A stretch of DNA of 40,181 nucleotides from NCBI GenBank assembly GCA_011525665.1, contig WYAU01000019.1, forward strand, positions 1 through 40,181. The letters are read 5' to 3'. The translations under genes were made by a program, and so were the position numbers. The DNA comes from Candidatus Brocadia sp. (lineage in GTDB: Bacteria; Planctomycetota; Brocadiia; Brocadiales; Brocadiaceae). The notes beneath the pieces are model-generated. The model saw nothing but the letters and a program-made list of their open reading frames with translations, did no database searches and had not been told where the DNA came from. Of the stretch, positions 15,560-23,426 are shown one piece after another; the stretch's first letter is position 1; each line of letters starts with the position of its first letter.

Positions 15560-16513
15560 ATGAAGCTGGAATTTGATCCGGGTTTGATTGAAGAAGTACT
15601 CTTTGGGGAGTTAAAGGCACGGGAGGGAAAGGGGGATTTTTCCCTGACGCTCGAGTATCATTCATGCATTGATCCTGTCTATGAAAATTTTCCCTTAGAT
15701 GAAAGACCTTCGCAGTTTAAAAAGATTGAGTGGGATTTTTTTAAAAAACTGGAGCTCCCGAAGCTCATAAGAGAAATTTTCGAAGAATTCCCCGATCTTG
15801 GCGAAAAAGCCTGCGGGGGGGTTATTGCCAAGGCTGTGAATAATTTTGACGAAGGCTCTTATCTTACCAAAGGTATGAACCAGGATTCCGGCCAAAAAAG
15901 GATTGTTATCAAATTGCTGCCAGACCGATTCCTGGACATTCCTTATCTTAAAAAATTGGTCAGGCATGAATTGATGCATGCCTCTGATATGCTCAGCGAA
16001 TCGTACGGCTATCGTGATGAGCGCCTCGGCGGTAACCCCATGGAGGAAAGCATTGTCAAGGAGCGGTATTGTGTCTTTTGGGATATTTACGTTGATAGCA
16101 GATTGATCAGGAAAGGGAAAGAGACGCTTTCCGATAAGGAACAGCGCTATGCCGAGTTTGCATCTCTTTATAAAAAGATTCCTGATGAAGTGAAAATGGC
16201 TATCTTTGATGTCCTGTGGCAGGATGAGAAGTTAACTCATGACAGGATACTGGTTATGGCAAAAGATGTGAATGAGGTAATTAAAATTTCTGAAGGGTTG
16301 CCGATAAATCATGTCCTTAAGAAGAAAAAGACCATCCTGCCCGGTGCCCAATGTCCGCTATGCCAATTTCGGACATATCAGTGGGCGGAGGGTATTGAAC
16401 AAGATGCCTATCTTGTGAATGAAATAAAAAAGGATTTTCCCGACTGGGAACCCGAGGATGGTGTGTGTGGTCAGTGTATAGAGGCTTATAAAATAAGAAA
16501 AATGGTTTGTTGA
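15560..16513 (+). CDS. HExxH protein with C-terminal zinc-ribbon-like cysteines
   Basis: I do not recognise this as a named family. The 317-residue protein has no signal peptide. HELMH at residues 136-140 fits the HExxH zinc-metallopeptidase motif, and acidic residues follow in the next 40 positions (for example EESIVKER) as in gluzincin-like enzymes. The tail holds CPLC (265-268) and CGQC (303-306), a probable structural zinc site, and ends in cysteine. I chose ATG 15560 over GTG 15554 because GAGGAG is correctly spaced for it. It begins two bases after the chaperone stop, inside the nxr operon and immediately before nxrA. A role in NXR maturation or quality control is likely but unproven. 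Confidence 0.7.
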   Translation: MKLEFDPGLIEEVLFGELKAREGKGDFSLTLEYHSCIDPVYENFPLDERPSQFKKIEWDFFKKLELPKLIREIFEEFPDLGEKACGGVIAKAVNNFDEGSYLTKGMNQDSGQKRIVIKLLPDRFLDIPYLKKLVRHELMHASDMLSESYGYRDERLGGNPMEESIVKERYCVFWDIYVDSRLIRKGKETLSDKEQRYAEFASLYKKIPDEVKMAIFDVLWQDEKLTHDRILVMAKDVNEVIKISEGLPINHVLKKKKTILPGAQCPLCQFRTYQWAEGIEQDAYLVNEIKKDFPDWEPEDGVCGQCIEAYKIRKMVC

Positions 16514-16577
16514 TTTCAAGAAGAATTAGGTAAAATTTTTATATACAAGGTTTTACATTGAGAAAGGAGTAGGAAAT

Positions 16578-19500
16578 ATGAAACTTACCAGAAGAACTTT
16601 CCTACAAGTGGCAGGCGCAACAGGAGCGACATTTACAGTTGCCAATAAGGCGATGGCTTTCAGGCTCTTAAAACCTGCCGTGGAGGTAGGGAACCCCTTA
16701 GATGCTTACCCCGATCGTGCATGGGAAAGTGTCTATCGAGACCAGTATCGGTATGATCGGACATTTACGTTTACGTGTTCGCCGAATGACACCCACGCCT
16801 GCAGGGTGAGGGCGTTTGTGAGGAACGAAGTGGTTATGAGGGTTGAGCAGAATTATGACCATCAGAATTACGCAGACCTCTATGGGAATAAGGCAACCAG
16901 GAACTGGAATCCTAGGATGTGTCTGAAAGGTTATACCTTCCACCGCAGGGTTTATGGCCCATATCGGTTGCGATATCCCCTTATCAGAAAAGGGTGGAAA
17001 CAATGGGCAGATGATGGATTTCCTGAATTGACACCGGAAAATAAGTCAAAATATATGTTCGACGCCAGAGGACAGGATGAACTCTTAAAGGCATCCTGGG
17101 ATGATGCCTGGACGTATGCTGCAAAAGGGATTATCCACATTACTAAGAAATACAGTGGTGAAGAGGGCGCCAAGAAGCTCATAGAGCAAGGGTATCCGAA
17201 AGAGATGGTAGATGCCATGAAGGGTGCAGGCACGAGAACGTTCAAGGGGCGTGGCGGTATGGGTCTCCTTGGCGTTATAGGGAAGTATGGCATGTACCGG
17301 TTTAACAATATGCTTTCCCTGGTTGATAGTCATAACAGGGGCGTAGGGCCTGATAAGGCATTGGGCGGGAGGAACTGGTCGAACTATACATGGCATGGCG
17401 ATCAGGCCCCAGGTCACCCTTTCTCTCATGGTCTCCAGACCTCAGATGTTGATATGAATGATATTCGGTTTTCGAAACTGGTCATCCAAACGGGAAAGAA
17501 CCTGATTGAAAATAAAATGCCTGAGGCGCACTGGCTGACCCAGGTTATGGAGAGAGGCGGAAAACTCGTTGTTATTACGCCCGAGTATAGTCCGTCTGCT
17601 CAAAAGGCCGACTACTGGATCCCGATCAAGTGTAATACGGATACGGCGCTCTTTTTAGGCTTGACAAAGATATTGATGGATGAGAATCTCTACGACGCGG
17701 ATTATGTAAAGAAGTTTACCGATTTCCCGTTGCTTGTCAGGACAGATACCTTGAAAAGATTGCAGGCAAAGGATATTTTCCCCGATTACAAATTAGAAGA
17801 TATTTCTCATGGCCCAAGCTACAAGCTTCATGGCCTCCACGATGACCAGAGAGAAATCATAGGGGATTTTGTCGTGTGGGATGCAAAGACAAAGGGTCCA
17901 AAGCCGATCACGAGGGACGATGTTGGTGATAAACTAACGGCCAAAGGAATTGACCCCGTTCTTAATGGCACATTTAAAGTAAAAACGGTTGATGGTAAAG
18001 AGATTGAGGTTATGCCTCTCTTTGAGATGTATAAGATTCATCTGAAAGATTACGATATTGACAGTGTCGTAGAAATGACCAATTCTCCAAAAGAGTTGAT
18101 TGTAAGGTTAGCGCACGACATTGCGACCATAAAACCAGTGGCAATCCATTATGGTGAGGGTATTAATCACTATTTCCATGCGACACTCATGAACCGGTCC
18201 ACCTATTTACCTCTCATGCTAACCGGAAATGTAGGGTATATGGGATCTGGTTCTCATACCTGGGCAGGAAATTATAAGGCTGGCAATTTCCAAGCAGCAA
18301 AGTGGTGCGGTCCTGGGTTTTACGGTTGGGTGGCAGAAGATGTGTTTAATCCAAACCTCGATCCGGACGCCCCGGCAATGGATTTAAAGGTAAAGGGCCG
18401 TGCCTATGACGAAGAAGTTGCATACTGGAACCATAATGACAGGCCTTTAATTGTAAATACGCCGAAGTATGGACGTAAATGCTTCACCGGCAAGACGCAC
18501 ATGCCAACTCCGACCAAGATCATGTGGTTCACCAACGTAAACCTGGTCAATAACGCAAAGCATGTGTATCAGATGCTGAAGAATGTGAACCCCAATATTG
18601 AGCAGATCATGTCTACGGATATCGAAATGACGGGTTCCATCGAATATGCAGATTTTGCGTTCCCGGCAAATAGCTGGATGGAGTTTGAGACCCACGAGAT
18701 TACCAGTTCTTGCTCCAATCCGTTCTTCCAGATATGGAAGGGTGGTATAAGACCGGTGAACGACTCCAAGGACGATGTGATGGTCCTGGCCGGTATGGCG
18801 GCCAAGCTGGGTGAGTTGCTCAGGGACATGAGATTCAGGGACTTCTGGAAGTTTGCCCTGGAGGGAAGGCCTGAAGTCTATATTCAGAGATTGTTGGACG
18901 GCAGTACGACATCGAAGGGATACACCTTTGATGACATCGTAGCCGGTAAGTACGGTGAGCCTGGCGTGGCCCTGTTAAATTACAGAACGTATCCCAGACA
19001 GCCATTCTGGGAACAGGTGCACGAGAGTCTGCCATTCTATACGCCAACGGGGAGATTGCAGGCATACAATGATGAATCAGAGATCATTGAATATGGCGAG
19101 AATTTCATCGTGCATCGTGAAGGTCCTGAGGCAACGCAGTACCTGCCGAACGTAATTGTGAGCACCAATCCTTACATCCGTCCGGATGATTATGGAATTC
19201 CGGAGAGTGCAGAGCACTGGGACGAAAGAACCGTAAGGAACATCAAGAAATCATGGGCAGAGACGAAGCAAACAAAGAATTTCCTGTGGGAGAAAGGGTA
19301 TAAGTTCTTCTGTGTAACTCCAAAATCAAGGCATACGGTGCACTCTCAATGGGCCGTGACCGACTGGAACTTCATCTGGAACAACAATTTTGGTGATCCA
19401 TACAGAATGGATAAGAGAATGCCCGGCGTTGGTGAGCATCAAATTAATATCAACCCGCAGGCAGCGAAAGACTTGGGTATTAATGACGGCGATTATGTGT

Positions 19501-20027
19501 ACGTCGATGCTAATCCGGCAGATAGGCCTTATGAAGGATGGAAGCCAAATGATCCTTTCTATAAGGTGTCAAGACTTATGCTCAGGGCAAAGTATAATTC
19601 TTCCTATCCTTACGATGTAACAATGATTAAGCACTCTTCGTGGATTGCAACAGAAAGGAGTGTGAAGGCTCATGAAACCAGGCCCGATGGCAGGGCATTA
19701 TCAGCGGGTACTGGATATCAATCGAGTTTCCGTTACGGTTCTCAACAGAGTCTTACCAGGGACTGGTCTATGCCGATGCACCAGCTTGACAGCCTGTTCC
19801 ACAAGGCCAAGATCGGCATGAAGTTTGTCTTCGGTTTCGAGGCCGATAACCACGGTATCAATACGGTTCCCAAGGAGACCCTGGTGAAGGTTAGCAAGGC
19901 TGAGGATGGTGGTATTGGGGGTAAGGGGTTGTGGGATCCGGCAAAAACCGGATATACAACCGGCAATGAAAATGACTTTATGAAGAAGTATCTGAATGGT
20001 GAACTGATAAAGGTGGAAAAGGCTTAA
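16578..20027 (+). CDS. nxrA: Nitrite oxidoreductase catalytic subunit NxrA, molybdenum enzyme
   Basis: A 1149-residue type II DMSO-reductase-family enzyme that oxidises nitrite to nitrate at a molybdenum bis-MGD centre. The N-terminus carries a Tat signal (LTRRTFLQVAG, cleavage near AMA at residue 27). The first Fe-S site reads C67-x3-D71-x3-C75 and C115, so Asp takes the place of one usual Cys or His. The molybdenum ligand expected by comparison with NarG is D275 in WHGDQAPG. The downstream GLQTSDVDMND, VVITPEYSPSAQKADYW and DTALFLGL segments match the family. A strong AAAGGAG site precedes ATG 16578. With NxrB and NxrC it would form the complex on the anammoxosome side. A terminator follows directly. 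Confidence 0.95.
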   Translation: MKLTRRTFLQVAGATGATFTVANKAMAFRLLKPAVEVGNPLDAYPDRAWESVYRDQYRYDRTFTFTCSPNDTHACRVRAFVRNEVVMRVEQNYDHQNYADLYGNKATRNWNPRMCLKGYTFHRRVYGPYRLRYPLIRKGWKQWADDGFPELTPENKSKYMFDARGQDELLKASWDDAWTYAAKGIIHITKKYSGEEGAKKLIEQGYPKEMVDAMKGAGTRTFKGRGGMGLLGVIGKYGMYRFNNMLSLVDSHNRGVGPDKALGGRNWSNYTWHGDQAPGHPFSHGLQTSDVDMNDIRFSKLVIQTGKNLIENKMPEAHWLTQVMERGGKLVVITPEYSPSAQKADYWIPIKCNTDTALFLGLTKILMDENLYDADYVKKFTDFPLLVRTDTLKRLQAKDIFPDYKLEDISHGPSYKLHGLHDDQREIIGDFVVWDAKTKGPKPITRDDVGDKLTAKGIDPVLNGTFKVKTVDGKEIEVMPLFEMYKIHLKDYDIDSVVEMTNSPKELIVRLAHDIATIKPVAIHYGEGINHYFHATLMNRSTYLPLMLTGNVGYMGSGSHTWAGNYKAGNFQAAKWCGPGFYGWVAEDVFNPNLDPDAPAMDLKVKGRAYDEEVAYWNHNDRPLIVNTPKYGRKCFTGKTHMPTPTKIMWFTNVNLVNNAKHVYQMLKNVNPNIEQIMSTDIEMTGSIEYADFAFPANSWMEFETHEITSSCSNPFFQIWKGGIRPVNDSKDDVMVLAGMAAKLGELLRDMRFRDFWKFALEGRPEVYIQRLLDGSTTSKGYTFDDIVAGKYGEPGVALLNYRTYPRQPFWEQVHESLPFYTPTGRLQAYNDESEIIEYGENFIVHREGPEATQYLPNVIVSTNPYIRPDDYGIPESAEHWDERTVRNIKKSWAETKQTKNFLWEKGYKFFCVTPKSRHTVHSQWAVTDWNFIWNNNFGDPYRMDKRMPGVGEHQININPQAAKDLGINDGDYVYVDANPADRPYEGWKPNDPFYKVSRLMLRAKYNSSYPYDVTMIKHSSWIATERSVKAHETRPDGRALSAGTGYQSSFRYGSQQSLTRDWSMPMHQLDSLFHKAKIGMKFVFGFEADNHGINTVPKETLVKVSKAEDGGIGGKGLWDPAKTGYTTGNENDFMKKYLNGELIKVEKA

Positions 20028-20043
20028 TACGTGTGGAATAAAA

Positions 20044-20090
20044 GTGAGCTAACAGATGAGTGAAAAACATTTGTTAGCTCGCTTGTTTTT
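20044..20090 (+). terminator. Terminator after nxrA
   Basis: Arms at 20044-20054 and 20072-20082 form an 11-bp stem with one G-T wobble and a 17-base loop, followed by TTGTTTTT. It lies 17 bases after the nxrA stop and 39 bases before the next start. Transcription of the cupredoxin gene at 20129 must come from read-through or a promoter I do not see. Confidence 0.8.
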
Positions 20091-20128
20091 AGAAAATTTT
20101 TATGAGGACAGAAGGAGAGAAAATTTTT

Positions 20129-20857
20129 ATGAAAAAATATCTTATTTCCGGTATGCTGGCTATTTCGTGCGTGGCATTCTCGTCTTATTCGCCTGTGTGG
20201 GCTCAAGCTGAGGAGAAGAAGGCGTTGACGGCTGAAGAGGTCGCTGAAGCCCAGAGGAAGCTGGAAGAAGCGCAGCAAAAGCTGAAAAAGGCAGTCAAAA
20301 ATTTACCCAAGGTAGAGAATGCTGGTTCCATTACGGGCATTGTAACCTGCCAAAAAATGAGGAACAATGCCGATGCGGTTGTATTTATCGAGAAGGTTGG
20401 AGACAACAAGTTTGATCCTCCCGCGGAACATGCAGTTGTTGATCAGCTTAATCTTACGTATGTACCTCGCGTTGTAGCTATGCAGAAAGGTACAACCGTT
20501 GATTTTCCCAACAGTGACGCAGTACGTCACAACGTATTTTCTCCTCCGACCGCAGCCTTGCAGTTTAATCTCGGTACATATCCTACCGGTGTTGTAAAAG
20601 AGGTGCTTTTTGATGTTGTGGGTGAGACCCCCCTCCTCTGCAACGTTCATGCGGAAATGGCTGGATTTGTTGTTACCTTTGAAAATCCTTATTTTGCGAT
20701 AACGGATAAAGATGGAAATTACACAATTGATGGCGTTCCGCCGGGAAAATATGTGGTAAAAACATGGCACGAAAAACTCAAGGAGCTATCCCAGGAGGTT
20801 ACCGTAGAACCGGGGAAAGCAAGTACGGCGAATTTTGATTTGAAGAGAAGAAGATAA
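20129..20857 (+). CDS. Second exported amicyanin-like cupredoxin protein
   Basis: A 242-residue protein with a signal peptide (cleavage near VWAQA, residue 29), a Glu/Lys-rich helical segment (about 30-58, possibly coiled coil), then a cupredoxin-type domain. Copper-ligand candidates are H134 and C171-x2-H174-x2-M177. Residues about 190-240 form a carboxypeptidase-regulatory-like repeat (ITDKDGNYTIDGVPPGKYVVKTWHEKL). It is a paralogue of the protein at 1981, sharing NPYFA(V/I)TD and the same copper spacing. I chose ATG 20129 because GGAGAG lies about 10 bases upstream; an in-frame ATG at 20102 has no such site. It probably carries electrons for NXR. Confidence 0.82.
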   Translation: MKKYLISGMLAISCVAFSSYSPVWAQAEEKKALTAEEVAEAQRKLEEAQQKLKKAVKNLPKVENAGSITGIVTCQKMRNNADAVVFIEKVGDNKFDPPAEHAVVDQLNLTYVPRVVAMQKGTTVDFPNSDAVRHNVFSPPTAALQFNLGTYPTGVVKEVLFDVVGETPLLCNVHAEMAGFVVTFENPYFAITDKDGNYTIDGVPPGKYVVKTWHEKLKELSQEVTVEPGKASTANFDLKRRR

Positions 20858-20917
20858 TCTGCGAGTTGAAGTGTTCGTTCCATGTTCTTGCAGGCAGCTA
20901 GTGCAGCAGTGAAAATT

Positions 20918-20953
20918 CCAGCGAGGTCTGAAGAGCCTCGCTGGATTTTTTTT
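20918..20953 (+). terminator. Strong Rho-independent terminator
   Basis: A perfect 9-bp GC-rich stem (20918-20926 with 20936-20944) and 9-base loop are followed by one A and eight T. It ends the cupredoxin transcript and separates the NXR island from the ispG operon. Confidence 0.92.
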
Positions 20954-21033
20954 ATCCCGTATAAAAGTCTGACAAGCAGTGTTGAGCAGGGAAACAGCGG
21001 TTGCCGTAACTCAGGTAATAACTAAATTTGCAT

Positions 21034-21063
21034 TTGACAAAATCCGCAGTTTACTAATATAAT
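21034..21063 (+). promoter_or_regulatory. Consensus sigma-70 promoter of the ispG operon
   Basis: TTGACA (21034-21039) and TATAAT (21058-21063) are both perfect consensus boxes, separated by 18 bases. Transcription would start near 21070, leaving a leader of about 155 bases before ATG 21228. Confidence 0.85.
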
Positions 21064-21227
21064 TATTGTTTTAAAACACTAATCGAGTCAAGATTTCCAA
21101 GATAAGCCTTTGAAGTTATGACACACCATACAAATCACCATCAGTCCCCTTTTGCTCAGTGAGGTGAATTTCGGAAGAATTATTGGGTTGTGGCTATGCG
21201 GCGCTAAGGATAAAAATTATCGGAATT

Positions 21228-22280
21228 ATGATTCAACGACGTAAAACACGTGTGGTCAACGTTGGCGGTATCCTAGTTGGCGGAGATAATCCTGTCTCCG
21301 TTCAGACTATGACAAAGACCCATACTGAGGATATTGATGCGACAGTACAGCAGATCAGAGAACTGGAGGCGATTGGCTGCCACATAGTTCGGGTGGCAGT
21401 TCCCACGATTGTTACGGCGAGGTGTCTCGGCGCCATTAAAAGACAGATACGGATTCCGCTGGTCGCCGATATACATTTCGGGCACCATCTTGCTCTGGAA
21501 GCTATTGCTCAGGGGGTCGATAAAATACGCATCAATCCGGGAAACATGAAAGACAAGAAAAAGCTGGAAGAGGTGGTTCTCGCTGCTAAAAATAAGGGGA
21601 TTCCTATTCGTATTGGAGTTAACTCCGGCTCTGTGCGTGGCGAAGGAGACGAGCACGAAAATCTCACCACTCTGATGGTAAAAACCGTCTTACAATATTG
21701 TGATCATTTTGAATCAGTGGGATTTAAAGACATTGTATTATCGCTTAAGGCATCTGATGTCCCTTCAACCCTGGATGCGTATCGGTCGATAGCGACCTTG
21801 TGTGATTATCCGCTGCATTTGGGTGTTACGGCTGCCGGGCCGCCAAGCTTGGCGACGATCAAATCGGCTATTGGTATCGGAGGTTTGCTCTCCGAGGGCA
21901 TTGGAGATACCTTACGGGTTTCTTATACGGGTGCATCTGAACTGGAGGTTAAGGCCGGATATGATATTCTTGAAGCTCTTGGTCTTCACAAGCGCCAGGG
22001 AGCTGATCTCATTTCGTGTCCAACGTGCGGCCGGTGCGAAATAGATCTGGTGCGCATTGTGGAACAGGTCCGGCAACGGTTGCCGGGCGATAGAAAACAT
22101 CTGCAAATCGCCATCATGGGGTGTGTGGTAAACGGTCCGGGAGAGGCGCGTGAGGTTGATATTGGTATTGCAGGTGGCAAGGGTTTTGGATTTCTGTTCA
22201 AGAAAGGTGAGAAAGTGCGAAAGATACCGGAAGACCGCATGGTCGATGAACTTTTAGAAGAAATTGCCCGCATGGCGTAG
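21228..22280 (+). CDS. ispG: 4-hydroxy-3-methylbut-2-enyl diphosphate synthase IspG (GcpE)
   Basis: A 350-residue enzyme that converts methylerythritol cyclodiphosphate to HMBPP, the penultimate step of the non-mevalonate isoprenoid pathway. The N-terminal barrel begins with IQRRKTRVVNVGG and continues through PVSVQTMTKT and VADIHFGHHLALEA. The C-terminal [4Fe-4S] domain shows C264, C267, C270 and C299 (MGCVVNGPGEA), of which three are cluster ligands in known enzymes. The frame is open back to a TTG at 21183, but family proteins begin near QRRK, so I prefer ATG 21228 despite its poor ribosome binding site. It is first in the operon and 3 bases before dxr. Confidence 0.95.
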   Translation: MIQRRKTRVVNVGGILVGGDNPVSVQTMTKTHTEDIDATVQQIRELEAIGCHIVRVAVPTIVTARCLGAIKRQIRIPLVADIHFGHHLALEAIAQGVDKIRINPGNMKDKKKLEEVVLAAKNKGIPIRIGVNSGSVRGEGDEHENLTTLMVKTVLQYCDHFESVGFKDIVLSLKASDVPSTLDAYRSIATLCDYPLHLGVTAAGPPSLATIKSAIGIGGLLSEGIGDTLRVSYTGASELEVKAGYDILEALGLHKRQGADLISCPTCGRCEIDLVRIVEQVRQRLPGDRKHLQIAIMGCVVNGPGEAREVDIGIAGGKGFGFLFKKGEKVRKIPEDRMVDELLEEIARMA

Positions 22281-22283
22281 ATA

Positions 22284-23426
22284 ATGAAAAATATTGTCGT
22301 CCTTGGTTCCACTGGTTCTATAGGAAAAAATACCCTGGAAGTTGCCCGAAATTTGAAGGATAAGTTTCGGGTGATTGGTTTATCGTCAAACACACGATGG
22401 GAACTGCTGGCAGAGCAGGTCGAAGAATTCAAACCCCGATATGTTGCCTTGAATGATTGCCAATTCGGTGAAAAGTTAAGGAGCCGCTTTCGGAACAATC
22501 GGCTGAAAATACTTACCGGGAGCGATTGTCTTCGGGAAATCGTTTTGCGCCGGGAAGTGGATATTGTAGTGTCGGCAGTGGTGGGGGCGGTGGGTTTGCC
22601 TGCTGCTATCGCAACCATAGAGCAGGGGAAGATTCTTGCGCTGGCCAACAAAGAATCGCTGGTTATGGCCGGTCATATTGTGATGTCACTGGCCAGAAAA
22701 AATCAGATATTGCCGGTTGATAGTGAACATAGCGCAATATTCCAGTCCCTTCATTCCGGTGCGCCGGCTGAGATCAAGCGGGTTATTATTACCGCGTCAG
22801 GCGGTCCTTTTTATGATTTCCCGCCGGACAAACTTCCCGATGTAAAACCCGCACAGGCCCTCAAGCACCCTACGTGGCAGATGGGGCAGAAAATTACCAT
22901 AGATTCAGCCACTTTGATGAATAAGGCGCTGGAGATTATTGAGGCCCGGTGGCTGTTTGATCTGGATGTTGAGCAGATAGACGTTGTGATACATCCACAA
23001 TCGATTATCCATTCTATGGTTGAATTTTGTGATGGGTCGGTTATTGCCCAGATGGGAATGCCGGACATGAAGGTGCCAATCCAATACGCCTTAACGTATC
23101 CGGAAAGAAGCCCTCTCCGTGTTCAGCCGTTGAATTTGTCGGACATTGGAAGCCTCACATTCAAAAAGCCCGATATGGAAAAATTTCCGGCCCTGAGGTT
23201 GGGTTATCAGGCAGCCAGGGAAGGTGGTACGATGGGGACGACGCTCAATGCTGCCAATGAGGTGGCAGTGCAAGCATTCCTCGACGGGCAAATTCGGTTT
23301 ACTGAAATCACTTCATATGTAGAAAAGGTGATAAATAATCACCACTTTATTAAAAACCCTTGCCTGGAGGATATCCTGGCGGCAGACGTCTGGGCAAGGC
23401 AGGAGATGAAAAAATGCCTTATGTAA
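22284..23426 (+). CDS. dxr: 1-deoxy-D-xylulose 5-phosphate reductoisomerase Dxr
   Basis: A 380-residue NADPH-dependent enzyme that makes methylerythritol phosphate, the committed step of the non-mevalonate pathway. The nucleotide-binding GSTGSIGKNTLEV opens the protein; ALANKESLVMAG, PVDSEHSAIFQ (metal-binding D and E) and ATLMNKALEIIEARWLF are the conserved catalytic-domain motifs. Its length is normal for the family. It follows ispG by three bases and its last codons overlap the start of the site-2 protease gene by 13 bases, so the three are surely cotranscribed. Confidence 0.97.
   Translation: MKNIVVLGSTGSIGKNTLEVARNLKDKFRVIGLSSNTRWELLAEQVEEFKPRYVALNDCQFGEKLRSRFRNNRLKILTGSDCLREIVLRREVDIVVSAVVGAVGLPAAIATIEQGKILALANKESLVMAGHIVMSLARKNQILPVDSEHSAIFQSLHSGAPAEIKRVIITASGGPFYDFPPDKLPDVKPAQALKHPTWQMGQKITIDSATLMNKALEIIEARWLFDLDVEQIDVVIHPQSIIHSMVEFCDGSVIAQMGMPDMKVPIQYALTYPERSPLRVQPLNLSDIGSLTFKKPDMEKFPALRLGYQAAREGGTMGTTLNAANEVAVQAFLDGQIRFTEITSYVEKVINNHHFIKNPCLEDILAADVWARQEMKKCLM

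Larger units (their letters stand above)
20858..21227. other. Intergenic region: terminator, promoter and long leader
   Basis: This 370-base gap separates the respiratory island from the isoprenoid operon. It contains the terminator at 20918-20953, the consensus promoter at 21034-21063 and a leader of about 155 bases before ispG. Within the leader, a 14-codon frame (21118-21162) is rich in histidine. I see no other gene. Confidence 0.65.

Noticed and set aside
12525-20027. A respiratory nitrate reductase (NarGHI) operon
   Set aside because: There is no NarI-like membrane cytochrome b. NxrA carries a Tat signal and the gamma subunit is the exported NxrC type, which fits nitrite oxidoreductase.
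21986-22651. A 221-codon open frame on the - strand across ispG and dxr
   Set aside because: Serine/arginine-rich low-complexity product opposite two well-supported genes.
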